A stretch of DNA of 64,000 bases from Bacteroidales bacterium (GCA_016705005.1 JADIZB010000001.1:558001-622000); one strand, 5' to 3'. Shown: positions 36,603-46,800, counted from the first letter of the stretch. The notes: generated by a model not told the origin, from the sequence alone. Translations and numbers: made by a program.

Positions 36603-36800
36603 AGCAAGGAAATTCATTTATTCTATTATAAATAATTATTTTTAGCAACTGTACTTTCACTTTATGGATAAATGGCTATACCTCAGGAAACCATCTCCTG
36701 ATTTCTGAATTCTAACCAGGAATTTATGGAACTTCATTTCTTTGAAGAAGAATAAAACCAATCTGAGTGATATATGATTGATTGCTTGCACTTTAAAAAT

Positions 36801-36832
36801 ATTTTTCGAATATTCGACATTTTTAGTCGAAT
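36801..36832. promoter_or_regulatory. TetR-type operator A
   Basis: A 32-base element beginning ATTTTTCGA and ending TTAGTCGAAT. It has outer half-sites TTCGAATA/TAGTCGAA (one mismatch) and an inner perfect palindrome TCGAATATTCGA (36806-36817). The same ends, at the same spacing, recur at 37499-37530 on the other side of the regulator gene. It lies just upstream of the regulator's own promoter. Confidence 0.7.
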
Positions 36833-36836
36833 TTTG

Positions 36837-36867
36837 TTGACTTGTTAAGAAAACAGAAGTAAATTTG
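36837..36867 (+). promoter_or_regulatory. Promoter of the TetR-type regulator
   Basis: TTG at 36837-36839 and TAAATTTG at 36860-36867, 20 bases apart, match the Bacteroidota consensus. The start codon follows at 36905. Confidence 0.7.
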
Positions 36868-36904
36868 CCGCCCCAACAGTTGATAACCATCTGAGCAAAT
36901 TAAA

Positions 36905-37486
36905 ATGCTTGATAAAGACGAAGTAAAAGAAGCGATTGTAAATGTGGCCCGACATATATTCTCCAGGTTTGGCTTTAAAAAAACCACGATGGATGAAATT
37001 GCCGTTGCCAGCCGCAAAGGGAAAAGTTCTATTTACTACTATTTTTCAAGTAAAGAAGATATTTTCAGAGCGGTCGTTGAAAAAGAAGCATCCATTCTGA
37101 AGCATGATCTTGTCAAAGCCACGAAAGATGCAGGAAGTCCATCTCAGAAACTTAAGATTCATGTTCTGGTAAGGATGCGGTCTATGGAAAAACTGGCCAA
37201 TTTTTACAGTGCCATCAAGGACGACTACCTGAGCCACCTTGACTTTATTGATAACATCCGGAAAAAATATGACCATGAGGAAATACAGATGATGGAAAGC
37301 ATCCTGACCGAAGGCGTTGAAAATGGAATTTTTGAAATTGAAGACACTTCACTGGCGGCCATTGCAATAGTTACGGCCCTCAAAGGGATGGAAATACCCC
37401 TTTTCTGGGATGTTGAAGAAAAAGACATTGAACGCAGGCTGGATCATCTTATCCATATTCTTTTTAATGGCATTCTCAAACACTGA
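36905..37486 (+). CDS. TetR/AcrR family repressor of the export operon
   Basis: A 193-residue TetR-family regulator. The N-terminal helix-turn-helix is canonical (AIVNVARHIFSRFGFKKTTMDEIA, then KGKSSIYYYFSSKEDI). The C-terminal ligand domain is helical. It lies directly upstream of a TolC-HlyD-permease operon in the same direction, and matching operator-like elements flank it (36801-36832 and 37499-37530), so it probably represses both itself and the export genes. The inducer is unknown. Confidence 0.93.
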   Translation: MLDKDEVKEAIVNVARHIFSRFGFKKTTMDEIAVASRKGKSSIYYYFSSKEDIFRAVVEKEASILKHDLVKATKDAGSPSQKLKIHVLVRMRSMEKLANFYSAIKDDYLSHLDFIDNIRKKYDHEEIQMMESILTEGVENGIFEIEDTSLAAIAIVTALKGMEIPLFWDVEEKDIERRLDHLIHILFNGILKH

Positions 37487-37498
37487 TTTTTTTTGCAC

Positions 37499-37530
37499 AT
37501 TTTTCGACTATTTTACTCTATTAGTCGAAT
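37499..37530. promoter_or_regulatory. TetR-type operator B
   Basis: TTCGACTA (37503-37510) and TAGTCGAA (37522-37529) form a perfect 8-bp dyad with an 11-base centre, within a 32-base element aligned to operator A with only a few differences. It lies between the regulator and the tolC-like gene, just upstream of TTGAC at 37544-37548, a possible -33 element. Confidence 0.7.
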
Positions 37531-37603
37531 ATACAAAAAACAATTGACAAAAAGGTGAACCAGCATTGGTTCAAAAAAAGTAAAACAAAATTTCCAGAAC
37601 GAA

Positions 37604-39106
37604 ATGAAAACCAGGATTCCATTACTGTTACTGACCCTGACTCTGGGTTTAATTACAGGAAGAACCGACGCTCAATCGCTTCAGTTATCGGATGAACTGA
37701 AAGAACTGATCAATCTTTCGGTGAACAAGGATCGCAAAGTGGCTGAAAAAACGATTGACAGGGAGATAGCGCTTTCAGAGCGTAAGGCTGTCAGGTCGGC
37801 ATATATTCCCAAGCTTGAATTGGGTGGTAAATACCTTTATGCTCAATCAAGCCTGGATTCACGGATAGGCGATGTTACAGGTTTTGAAGGCATTACAAAA
37901 TTGCAGGAATTCATGAATAATCCGGCATTCCCGACACTTTTTCCAAACCTGGCCGGATTAAGCAGTGAAATTGTAAGATTGCAGCAGATGATGGCCCAGC
38001 AGGGAATGGCTTTTCCTTCCCTAAGCGAAAAAATGCAGGGCGATTTCAATGGTAACTACTATGGGATAGATGCAACTGCCAAAATGCTCCTCTATAGTGG
38101 CGGGCAGGTCCCCAATGTTTCCAAGGCTTTGTCAGAAAAGGTTAAGGCACAGGAGGCCCTGGCAGATAAATGCACCTCAGATGTTATTGGTGAAGTGATC
38201 ACCTGTTATGACCAACTGGCCCTTCTCAACCAGTCGAAAAAAGTACTTGATGAATCCACCGTACGTCTTTCGGCTGAAAAAAAATACGCCGCTTCAGCAC
38301 TGCGAAATGGTTTTGCAACCAATTTCGACACGTTGAAGATAGCTGTGGCAGAAGCCGGTTTACAGGCCCGTATTTCGGAATATGAATCCAAAAGAACAAT
38401 GCTCTGCCAGAAGCTGGCCTTGCTCACCGGGAGGCCGGCGGGCGGTTTCGAAACCCTCAATCCTGAATTACAGCTCATGCTGTATTTACCTCAAAGTACA
38501 GACATCAGCAACCGGGCCGAACTTCGTGCGTTGATTGCCGGAACCGAAGCCAGGAAATATCTGCTAAAATCGGAAAAATCGCATTATCTGCCGAAAGTAC
38601 AGGCGTTGGCTTCATTCAGGTATGATAACATTTTCAACGCTGATGTAAATTTTGATGCACCTCTGGCGATGGGAATGAACATCGATCGTATTACGCTTGG
38701 CCCCACATTTATGGCCGGCGTTGGCTTTAAATGGGAATTGTTCGACCAGTCGGGGGGTAGTGCCCGTGTTCGCCAGGCAAAACTTGAGCTGATGAAAGCC
38801 GAGAATGCAACTGAAGAAGCACGTGAGATGCTGCAGCTGAATCAGCTCAGAAGCGCCACCAATTATGAAGCGAGTCTGAGCCAGGTAACTTTTAAAGAAA
38901 AACAGCGGATTGCAGCCCGCCTTGCGCTCGAGCTTGCCACAAAATCATACAATGAAGGAATGATCAACATCACTGAAAGACTCGCTGCAGAAACAGAGGT
39001 ACAAAACGCTGAACTCGAATATCTGCAGTCCGTTTTTACCCAGCGGCAGGCTTCGGTCGATTGCTATAAGGCAACCGGAACCCTGATGATGGCAAACATC
39101 CGATAG
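37604..39106 (+). CDS. TolC-family outer-membrane efflux protein
   Basis: A 500-residue TolC homologue with signal peptide MKTRIPLLLLTLTLGLITG and two helical repeats typical of the OEP family (for example LALELATKSYNEGMINITERL). It would form the outer-membrane channel of a tripartite exporter. It has no lipobox, unlike many RND-linked OprM-type proteins. First gene of the export operon, followed after 47 bases by the HlyD-type adaptor. Confidence 0.93.
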   Translation: MKTRIPLLLLTLTLGLITGRTDAQSLQLSDELKELINLSVNKDRKVAEKTIDREIALSERKAVRSAYIPKLELGGKYLYAQSSLDSRIGDVTGFEGITKLQEFMNNPAFPTLFPNLAGLSSEIVRLQQMMAQQGMAFPSLSEKMQGDFNGNYYGIDATAKMLLYSGGQVPNVSKALSEKVKAQEALADKCTSDVIGEVITCYDQLALLNQSKKVLDESTVRLSAEKKYAASALRNGFATNFDTLKIAVAEAGLQARISEYESKRTMLCQKLALLTGRPAGGFETLNPELQLMLYLPQSTDISNRAELRALIAGTEARKYLLKSEKSHYLPKVQALASFRYDNIFNADVNFDAPLAMGMNIDRITLGPTFMAGVGFKWELFDQSGGSARVRQAKLELMKAENATEEAREMLQLNQLRSATNYEASLSQVTFKEKQRIAARLALELATKSYNEGMINITERLAAETEVQNAELEYLQSVFTQRQASVDCYKATGTLMMANIR

Positions 39107-39153
39107 TCCTTAATTTCTATATACTCAGAAATCGAATTACAATTCCAAAACCA

Positions 39154-40158
39154 ATGAAAACAATAAACAAAAGACATTCAGGAATGCTGACCGCATTTTT
39201 ATCCCTGCTTTTCGTAATTGCAGCAGTGAGTATTATCGGCTGGATTGCGCTTAAACCAGAACCTGTCCGGCTGCAGGGGCAGGCAGAAGCAACAGAAGTG
39301 CGTATTTCAGGCAAAGTGCCGGGACGTGTCGACAAATACCTGGTATCGGAAGGCATGACAGTAAACAAAGGCGATACCCTGGTATTGATAACCAGTCCTG
39401 AGCTGAATGCCAGGCTCTTACAGGCCACCTCAGCGGAAGATGCAGCCAGTGCCCAGAATCAGAAAGCCCTCAAGGGTGTGCGGGCAGAGCAAATTGCCGG
39501 CGCTTATGAACTCTGGCAAAAGGCGGAAGTCGCGGTTCAACTCGCAGAAAAAACATTCAACCGCGTCCGGAATATGTTTAATGATGGCGTAGTGCCAGCT
39601 CAGAAACGGGATGAAGCAGAAGCCGGATACCAGGCCTCGGTTGCCACGGCAAAAGCAGCCAGAGCGCAATATGATATGGCACTCAACGGAGCTGAAAAAG
39701 AAGATAAACTGTCTGCGGCCGCCATGGTAAACAGAGCCAGGGGAGCCGTTTCTGAAGTTGAATCATACCTCTCGGAGACAACACTGATTTCTCCGATCAG
39801 TGGTGAAGTGTCTGATATCTTTCCGAAACAGGGTGAACTGGTAGGTTCAGGTGCCCCCATTATGAATATAGTTGACCTGAGTGATGTCTGGGTCGTTTTC
39901 AACATCAGGGAAGACATGCTGACCAACATCAGGATAGGAAAAGAATTTGATGCAACCGTTCCGGCCCTTGGTAACAAAACGATCAGGCTGAAAGTAAATT
40001 ACATTAAAGCGATGGCCAGTTATGCCACTTTTAAAGCGACAAAAACAAATGGTGGTTTTGATGTAAAAACCTTCGAAGTACGCGCCAAACCAATAACCCA
40101 ATCTGAAGGACTCCGCCCTGGAATGAGCCTGATGGTCGATTATGACAAGCTGAATTAA
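39154..40158 (+). CDS. HlyD-family periplasmic adaptor
   Basis: A 334-residue membrane-fusion protein. One N-terminal transmembrane segment (about 10-33) is followed by a lipoyl/barrel-sandwich half (VRISGKVPGRVDKYLVSEG), a coiled-coil hairpin (about 85-190) and the second lipoyl half (LISPISGEVSDIFPKQGELV), then a beta-barrel. It should connect the inner-membrane permeases with the TolC-like channel. Layout resembles YbhG-type adaptors. Confidence 0.93.
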   Translation: MKTINKRHSGMLTAFLSLLFVIAAVSIIGWIALKPEPVRLQGQAEATEVRISGKVPGRVDKYLVSEGMTVNKGDTLVLITSPELNARLLQATSAEDAASAQNQKALKGVRAEQIAGAYELWQKAEVAVQLAEKTFNRVRNMFNDGVVPAQKRDEAEAGYQASVATAKAARAQYDMALNGAEKEDKLSAAAMVNRARGAVSEVESYLSETTLISPISGEVSDIFPKQGELVGSGAPIMNIVDLSDVWVVFNIREDMLTNIRIGKEFDATVPALGNKTIRLKVNYIKAMASYATFKATKTNGGFDVKTFEVRAKPITQSEGLRPGMSLMVDYDKLN

Positions 40159-40228
40159 CAAATGATTTCCCGGTGATAATGTCTGATCAATCCTGCATCT
40201 TCCGGCCAGATGCACTGAAACCAAAGCT

Positions 40229-41416
40229 ATGAAACATCGAATTATTTCAATCCGGATCGTGGCAGTCAGGGAAATAAACCGCATGACTTCACGGAGTCTT
40301 TATTTCCTCGTAGTGCTGGCATTCCCATTGCTCAGCATACTGTTTTTTTCGTCACTGATGAAACAGGGAGTTCCCACCAGGATGCCGGTTGGTATAGTGG
40401 ATCTGGATCAAACCGCTACTTCCAGGAAAATTGCACGGAACATTGATGTTACCCCAATCAGTAAAGTTACAATGAATCTGCAATCAGAAAATGAGGCCAT
40501 GTCACAACTGAGGACCGGCAACATTTATGGTTTTGTCATTATACCTGAAAACCTTCAGGCCGATCTGCTGGCATCCCGGCAACCGGTTATCGGCTACTAT
40601 TATCAGAATGGTTTTCTGATTGCCGGAGGATTGATGCAAAATGACCTGACGCTGATTCTGCACACGCTTTCGGGAGGCATCAATATTCAGAAACGTGAAG
40701 CCCTGGGTCAGTCAAAGGAATTTATTCTTTCGCAGGTGCAACCGATACAACTGAACACACATTTGCTGTTTAACCCGGTTTCAAATTACTCAATCTATAT
40801 AACCTCTATAATTCTGCCGATCATGCTTCAGATTTTTATCCTGCTGATGACGGTTTACAGCATTGGGATTGAGATAAAGGAAAGAACTTCACACGAATGG
40901 CTTCACGCAGCAGACAAATCTATCTTTATTGCCTTGACTGGAAAATTATTGCCTTACACCATCCTGTTTTTTACGGTAATGATGTTTCAGAATTTCATGC
41001 TGTATAAGTTGATGCAGATCCCCATGCACACAAGCATCGGCTGGCTCATATTCATCTCATTTATCTTTGTTTTGACCTACCAGGCCATAGGTGTTTTCTG
41101 TATCGGATTGTTGCCAATGATGCGACATTCGTTGAATTTATCGGCTTTTTATGGCATACTTGCCCTCACCCTGTGTGGATTTTCATTCCCGGTTGAGTCA
41201 ATGCCTCCGGTATTCCAATACTGGGCTGCCGGATTCCCGGTAAGGCATTATATGCATATTTTTCAGAGTCAGATCCTGGCAGGTTTCGGATTCAGGTATG
41301 CGTATTTCTCTTACATCTGCCTTTTGCTGTTCCTTTTATTGCCGTTAGCAATTATCCGAAGGCTGAAATCTGCCCTTATTTATCAGAATTTTATTGAAAA
41401 TAAGCATAAAACCTGA
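40229..41416 (+). CDS. ABC-2 type permease
   Basis: A 395-residue ABC-2 permease of the YbhS/YbhR/YhhJ type. One N-terminal transmembrane helix (about 22-42) is followed by a periplasmic domain (VGIVDLDQTATSRKIARNI) and five or six C-terminal membrane helices. It is a close relative in layout of the next gene, so the two probably form a heterodimer. No ATP-binding protein gene is in the operon. Confidence 0.9.
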   Translation: MKHRIISIRIVAVREINRMTSRSLYFLVVLAFPLLSILFFSSLMKQGVPTRMPVGIVDLDQTATSRKIARNIDVTPISKVTMNLQSENEAMSQLRTGNIYGFVIIPENLQADLLASRQPVIGYYYQNGFLIAGGLMQNDLTLILHTLSGGINIQKREALGQSKEFILSQVQPIQLNTHLLFNPVSNYSIYITSIILPIMLQIFILLMTVYSIGIEIKERTSHEWLHAADKSIFIALTGKLLPYTILFFTVMMFQNFMLYKLMQIPMHTSIGWLIFISFIFVLTYQAIGVFCIGLLPMMRHSLNLSAFYGILALTLCGFSFPVESMPPVFQYWAAGFPVRHYMHIFQSQILAGFGFRYAYFSYICLLLFLLLPLAIIRRLKSALIYQNFIENKHKT

Positions 41417-41480
41417 GGGGATAAACCGAATGTTTCGGAATAATTATCACGATTAAAGCCCTACATAAAACATCAAAAAA

Positions 41481-42710
41481 ATGAAAAATATAAATCCGGG
41501 CCTAACCTCACAAATCAGGGAAGGATTCGGCCAAATGCTTCAAATATGGGTTCGCGAGTTCCGGTTGATTTTTTCGGATGTTGGTGTGATGATCCTGATA
41601 TTTGCGGTTCCCCTGATTTACCCTGTGCTTTATTCATTCATCTATTATCCCGAAGTGGTCCGTGACCTGCCAGTGGCTGTGGTTGACTTATCAAATTCAC
41701 ACGACAGCCGTAAGTTTATCAGGGACCTGAATGCAACCCCGGAGTTGAATGTGCTCTGCCAGCCCAATTCGATGGAGGAAGCCATAACTCTCTTTAAAAA
41801 GCGAAAAATAAGGGGAATTGTCCAGATCCCTGAAACCTTCAGCAATGATATTGCCCTTAAAAAGCAGACCACCATTTCGGCTTATGCCGATATGGAGTTC
41901 TTTCTGTATTACAAAGCTTTGGTAACAGGGGTAAGTTTTGTGACACTTGAAACCGGGTATCAGATTCAGGTCAGAAATCTGATTCAGGAAGGAATGACGG
42001 GTCAACAGGCGGAGACCATAGCTGAACCCTTAAGGCTTGTTGACAATCCAATGGCCAATCCCTCGGGTGGTTTTGCGAGTTACGGAATTCCGGCTGCCCT
42101 TATCCTTATCATCCAGCAAACATTGATCATCGCTATCGGAATCATGGCGGGCACTGCCCGTGAACGCCATGCATCCGGCAATCTTGTGCACCCCAACCGA
42201 AAGCGCATGGGAACACTCAGGCTGGTATCCGGTAAGGCAGCCGCCTATTTCACCATTTATGCACTGCTTTGTGTTTATATGCTCGGATTAATTCCCAAAT
42301 GGTTTGGCTATGCCCGTTTGGCAGACTTTGTTGAACTGATGGCTCTGATCACTCCCTTCCTTTTGTCCGGTATATTTTTCGGAATGACGCTTTCGGCTAT
42401 ATTTAAAAGCCGTGAAAGTTCTATGATGTTGTATCTGTTCTCTTCCATTCCGCTGCTTTTCCTTTCAGGAATAATTTGGCCCTTATCAAATTTCAACCCT
42501 TTATGGCTAATGGTGAGGGAAATATTTCCTTCATCCAATGCTATGTTTGGTTATATTAAAATGAACTCCCTGGGGGCTTCCATTTTCGAAACCAGAAAAG
42601 AGATCATGTCGTTGTGGATTCAGACGGGCGTCTATTTTCTGACAGCCTGCCTCGTTTGCGGTTATCAGGCTCATATTCCCAAAGTCCTCAGAAACAACAC
42701 AGCTCAATAG
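41481..42710 (+). CDS. ABC-2 type permease
   Basis: A 409-residue ABC-2 permease with the same architecture as its upstream neighbour: an N-terminal transmembrane segment (about 33-54), a periplasmic domain beginning VAVVDLSNSHDSRKFIRDL, and a C-terminal membrane region with the marker RERHASGNL between helices. It is the last gene of the operon. Its partner is probably the preceding permease. Substrates of this exporter class include drugs, but nothing here names one. Confidence 0.9.
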   Translation: MKNINPGLTSQIREGFGQMLQIWVREFRLIFSDVGVMILIFAVPLIYPVLYSFIYYPEVVRDLPVAVVDLSNSHDSRKFIRDLNATPELNVLCQPNSMEEAITLFKKRKIRGIVQIPETFSNDIALKKQTTISAYADMEFFLYYKALVTGVSFVTLETGYQIQVRNLIQEGMTGQQAETIAEPLRLVDNPMANPSGGFASYGIPAALILIIQQTLIIAIGIMAGTARERHASGNLVHPNRKRMGTLRLVSGKAAAYFTIYALLCVYMLGLIPKWFGYARLADFVELMALITPFLLSGIFFGMTLSAIFKSRESSMMLYLFSSIPLLFLSGIIWPLSNFNPLWLMVREIFPSSNAMFGYIKMNSLGASIFETRKEIMSLWIQTGVYFLTACLVCGYQAHIPKVLRNNTAQ

Positions 42711-43362
42711 GCTTTCAGGGAAATCAGAAGCCGGTTAGCTAACCGGAAAGGTCATTTGGGAACCATCTGAAAGCAATTCTTTATTCCCTTCAGTAACCCG
42801 TATCGGATGTGTAACGAAAGGCAAGGTTGGATAGGACCTTTCGAAACAAGTCAGTCTGAGCGGTCTTCCTGCCGCTTCTGTCCGGAATGATGCAGGCAAT
42901 CACACTGTTGAAATACCCTTAACCTGCCTGGTATAATAGTTCCCGATCATTTTGCTTACGGGTTAAAACATCTCCTTTGAAAAGCAATGTGCCATCTTAT
43001 CCCGTTTTTATTCAGCAACAGATCCCCGCAATGAATCCACAGAGCAACTTCATGATGATTCACGAATAAAATGAATATGCCATGTAATGAAATTTTGAGT
43101 AATTTTAAGCAGAATTCAATGGAAATCAGTTGCCAGACCTGATTTCTATCTGTCACTTCGTATACTGGAAGGATTAAAAAAGCTGGTTTTAAGCTTTTCC
43201 GTCCTTTTTAACCTAAGGATGAACCCAATACTTTAATATTCCGGGTTACATCACTGATCAATCTGCCATTAACCAATTACTGCTGTCCACTGTAAATACT
43301 ACAAGGGACCTCGTCCGGGTTGTTGTTTTTGAACAAACTTTTTCACCAAAAGGATGATGTGA
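42711..43362. other. Intergenic region, no gene seen
   Basis: About 650 bases between the export operon and the multi-PAS kinase. Besides the palindrome at 42731-42746 nothing could be supported. Stops are frequent in all frames and no TAnnTTTG element is near the kinase start. Confidence 0.5.
42731..42746. terminator. Perfect palindrome after the export operon, possible terminator
   Basis: CCGGTTAGCTAACCGG is a perfect 16-base palindrome 20 bases after the permease stop codon. As RNA it could fold into a 6-bp stem with an AGCU loop. It is followed by AAAGG, not a U-tract, so a protein-binding site is equally possible. Confidence 0.35.
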
Positions 43363-46300
43363 ATGGATCAGAACATCTACAGGAATATTTTATTCAATGG
43401 TCCGCTGGCCTATGCCTGTCATAGGATTATATTCGGCCCGGAAGGAACCGGTATCGATTCCGTGATTATTGAAGCCAACGACACTTTTGCCGGATTATGT
43501 AATCTGGAGCCAGAACAAACATTGCAAAAACGACTTACGGAGATATTACCTGACTTATTCTCCCCTGAAAATGACTGGCCGGCCCTGATGGGAGAGGCTA
43601 TACTCAAAGGCACCAAACCAGAGATTATAGTTCCATTACAAACCAGCATGGAAAGTTATACTGTTCAACTCTTTTCACCCATCGAAGATCATTGCGTTAC
43701 GATACTACATCATCATAGAGCACCACAAAAGCACGGGCAGGAAATTCAGGATTCGGAGACCAGCCACCTTTCACTTTTTAATACAATGTCGCTGGGAGTA
43801 GTTTATCAGAATGCAGAAGGATTTATTACTGCAGCCAATCCGGCAGCTGAGAAGATTCTCGGACTTACACTTGACCAGTTACAGGGACGTTCATCCATTG
43901 ATCCGAGATGGAAATCAATCCGTGAAGATGGCCGTCATTTCCCGGGATCAGAACACCCTGCAATGATTGCATTAAAAACAGGTGATACTATAGAGAACCA
44001 ATTGATGGGTGTTTACAATCCTGTCACAGACGATACCCGTTGGATACTGGTTTGCTCTTATCCACAGTTCTCTCATGAAAGTGAATTTCCCGTGAAGGTA
44101 TTTACGACTTTTTCAGATATTACCGAACGGAAACTTGTTCAGGATGCACTTTATGACAGCAAATTCAAATTCAGGGAAGCAGAAAAGATTTCACATGTTG
44201 GCTATTATGAGATCAATCTGAAGACAAACCGGTCAAGCTGGTCTGATGAAACTTTCCGGATTTTCGGAATGAATCCTGACACAGATGAGGAGCCGGATCT
44301 TGATACAATCCTGGGCATGGTGTACCCTGACGATCTCGAAAACCTGCAGGCAACCTATAACAGATGTTTCCGTGAGAAAACGGTATTTGATCTTACCTAC
44401 CGGCTTATTGCAAAAGACAATGTACTGAGGTGTGTCCACAGTATCGGCAATCTTAAATTTGATTCAGGGGGTCATCCTGTAATCATGTTCGGTACTTATC
44501 AGGATATTACTGAACGGCAACTTTCTGATATCAGACTCGGAGAAAGTGAAGAAAAATTCAGGACAGCCTTTTATGTCAGTCCTGACATGATCAGCATTAC
44601 CAGGTTAACGGATGGAATGTATGTTGATGTAAACAATGCATTTGTTTCAAAATCCGGATACGGAAGGGAAGAACTTATCGGCTTTACTGCAATTGAACTG
44701 AATATCTGGGCTGATACGGAAGAAAGAAAAGCGCTTACTGAATCATTGAAAAGGCAGGGATATGCAGTGAACCTGGAAGCAACTTTCAGGCTAAAGGATG
44801 GGAGTAATATCATTGGCCTTATGTCGGCCGGTTTGCTTGAAATCGGCGGAGAAAAACATTTACTTGCTTTCACCAGAGATATTACAGAACGCAAGAAGAT
44901 GGAAACAGCGCTTCGCAGCAGTGAAGAACTATACAGGACAGTGGTATCTGCCTCCAGTGATGGTATTATTCTTCAGGATAAGGACGGAATCATCCTAACC
45001 TGGAATAGAACAGCTGAACGGATTTTTGATATTCCGGCAGAACAGGCCGTTGGCCGGACTTCTATAAGTCTGACATTCAACACCTTTAAGGAGGATGGGT
45101 CAGAATATCCGGGTAATGAACATCCCTCAATGGTAACACTTTCAACCGGAATGCCGGTTCGTAATGTTCAGATGAAAATTTGTAAAAGTTCTGAGGAGAT
45201 CATCTGGATCAACATAAACACCAGCCCGGTTTTTACTGATGACAGCGGAAAGCCTGCAATGGTAGTCATTGCCTTTTCTGATATCAGCCGGCTAAAACTT
45301 GCTCAGGAGGCACTCATTGCATCGGCTGAAGTTGCCAGATCAATTCCCTCAGGATTATTTATTTACAGGTACGCAGCCCCCGGGCAGTTGTACCTTATTG
45401 AATGCAACCCATCTGCACTTGAGATTTCAAGAATTGACTTTGAAAAAAATGTTGGAAAGGAATTCAATGACACCTGGACCGGTAAAGTTGCCTCAGCTTT
45501 AAAAGAGAAGTACCTCAATGTGATGGAAACGTCAGAACCCTATATAGGAACAGATATTTACTATGAGGATGAAAGAATATCAGGAATCTACAGAATTTCA
45601 GCATTCAGAATCAATGAAAAAACCTTAGGAATAGCTATTGAAGATATTTCTGAATTAAAGATTACCGAGAATGAATTGAGAAAAGCCAAGGAAAAGGCCG
45701 AGGAGAATGAAGCACTTCTGAGGACCATCATTGAAAATGCCCCTTTTGAAATCTGGGCAAGAGATACAGAAGAAACAGGTATTCTCGAAAACGAGAACTC
45801 AATCAACCACATCGGAAGCATCATTGGTTTGAAACCAGACAATTATGAAACTTCAGGGGAGGTAGTTCGAATGTGGAAATCGAACAATAAGAGGGCTTTA
45901 CAGGGAGGAATTCTGAACCAGGAATGCACTTATATTGTAAATGGAGAAGAAATTGCCTATCAGCAGATTATTGCTCCCCTCAAAAAAGGGGATGCAATTG
46001 AAGGAATTGTAGGTTTTAATATTAATATCAATGAACGAAAGAAAGCAAATGAAGAGATCCGTAAACTGAATGAAGAACTGGAGAACCGTGTGGAAGAGAG
46101 AACACTTGAGCTTCAGTTAGCCAACAAAGAACTGGAAGCTTTTGCTTATACAGTATCACATGACCTTCGTGCTCCCTTACGCGCTATTGACGGATTTACC
46201 AATATCCTTAAAGAAGATTATGAAAAATTACTGGACGAGGATGGGAAAAAAGTAATTGGAATCATTACCGAAAATACCCGTCGCATGGGAATACTGATTG

Positions 46301-46800
46301 ATGATTTACTGTCTTTTTCGCGGCTTAGCCGATCTGAAATGAATCTTTCACTCATCGACATGAATCAGTTGATAATGCAGGTTTACAATGACTTAACCAA
46401 TCCCGGCCAGCGGAAACAGATCAGGTTTACATCAGAACCTTTGCCACAGGTACTTGCTGACAATTCGTTGATTAAGCAGGTATGGATCAATCTGATTTCA
46501 AATGCCATAAAGTTTTCATCCGGTAGAGAAACCCCTGAAATCAAAGTTTTGGCCAGAAGGTCTGATCAAAAATTACACTTTGAAATTTCCGACAATGGTG
46601 TTGGTTTCAATATGAAATATGCCGGCAAACTTTTCGGCGTTTTCCAGCGTCTTCACAGTGTTAAAGAATTCGAAGGAACAGGTGTGGGTCTTGCAATTGT
46701 TCAAAGAATTGTTGTCCGACATGGAGGTTCAGTCTGGGCTCAGTCTGCGGTTAACGAAGGAGCCACTTTCTATTTCTCCCTGCCTGACAGGTTAAATTGA
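43363..46800 (+). CDS. Multi-PAS sensor histidine kinase
   Basis: A 1145-residue kinase without signal peptide or membrane helices, so cytoplasmic. About seven PAS/PAC units fill residues 1-895; five are marked by D-I-(T/S)-(E/R)-x-(K/Q)-type PAC ends (DITERKLV, DITERQLS, DITERKKM and similar). A coiled-coil linker (890-925) leads to HisKA with His933 in VSHDLRAPL, the phytochrome-like subtype, and then the HATPase domain (N box LISNAIKFS, G1 DNGVGF, G2 GTGVGLA). No receiver is attached. The next gene, 27 bases downstream, starts with a receiver domain, so the two probably form a phosphorelay. A purine-rich AAAAGG lies shortly before the start codon. Confidence 0.92.
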   Translation: MDQNIYRNILFNGPLAYACHRIIFGPEGTGIDSVIIEANDTFAGLCNLEPEQTLQKRLTEILPDLFSPENDWPALMGEAILKGTKPEIIVPLQTSMESYTVQLFSPIEDHCVTILHHHRAPQKHGQEIQDSETSHLSLFNTMSLGVVYQNAEGFITAANPAAEKILGLTLDQLQGRSSIDPRWKSIREDGRHFPGSEHPAMIALKTGDTIENQLMGVYNPVTDDTRWILVCSYPQFSHESEFPVKVFTTFSDITERKLVQDALYDSKFKFREAEKISHVGYYEINLKTNRSSWSDETFRIFGMNPDTDEEPDLDTILGMVYPDDLENLQATYNRCFREKTVFDLTYRLIAKDNVLRCVHSIGNLKFDSGGHPVIMFGTYQDITERQLSDIRLGESEEKFRTAFYVSPDMISITRLTDGMYVDVNNAFVSKSGYGREELIGFTAIELNIWADTEERKALTESLKRQGYAVNLEATFRLKDGSNIIGLMSAGLLEIGGEKHLLAFTRDITERKKMETALRSSEELYRTVVSASSDGIILQDKDGIILTWNRTAERIFDIPAEQAVGRTSISLTFNTFKEDGSEYPGNEHPSMVTLSTGMPVRNVQMKICKSSEEIIWININTSPVFTDDSGKPAMVVIAFSDISRLKLAQEALIASAEVARSIPSGLFIYRYAAPGQLYLIECNPSALEISRIDFEKNVGKEFNDTWTGKVASALKEKYLNVMETSEPYIGTDIYYEDERISGIYRISAFRINEKTLGIAIEDISELKITENELRKAKEKAEENEALLRTIIENAPFEIWARDTEETGILENENSINHIGSIIGLKPDNYETSGEVVRMWKSNNKRALQGGILNQECTYIVNGEEIAYQQIIAPLKKGDAIEGIVGFNININERKKANEEIRKLNEELENRVEERTLELQLANKELEAFAYTVSHDLRAPLRAIDGFTNILKEDYEKLLDEDGKKVIGIITENTRRMGILIDDLLSFSRLSRSEMNLSLIDMNQLIMQVYNDLTNPGQRKQIRFTSEPLPQVLADNSLIKQVWINLISNAIKFSSGRETPEIKVLARRSDQKLHFEISDNGVGFNMKYAGKLFGVFQRLHSVKEFEGTGVGLAIVQRIVVRHGGSVWAQSAVNEGATFYFSLPDRLN

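Larger units (their letters stand above)
36423..36904. other. Divergent control region between the GH30 locus and the export operon
   Basis: About 480 non-coding bases. It holds a candidate minus-strand -7 element (36595-36602), a TetR-type operator (36801-36832) and a plus-strand promoter (36837-36867). The part between 36423 and 36594 would be a leader of about 170 bases for the PKD gene; no known riboswitch was recognised. Confidence 0.6.

Noticed and set aside
42956..43156. 66-codon minus-strand frame in the gap before the multi-PAS kinase
   Set aside because: Composition and lack of a start signal look random; no domain or conserved pattern is visible.
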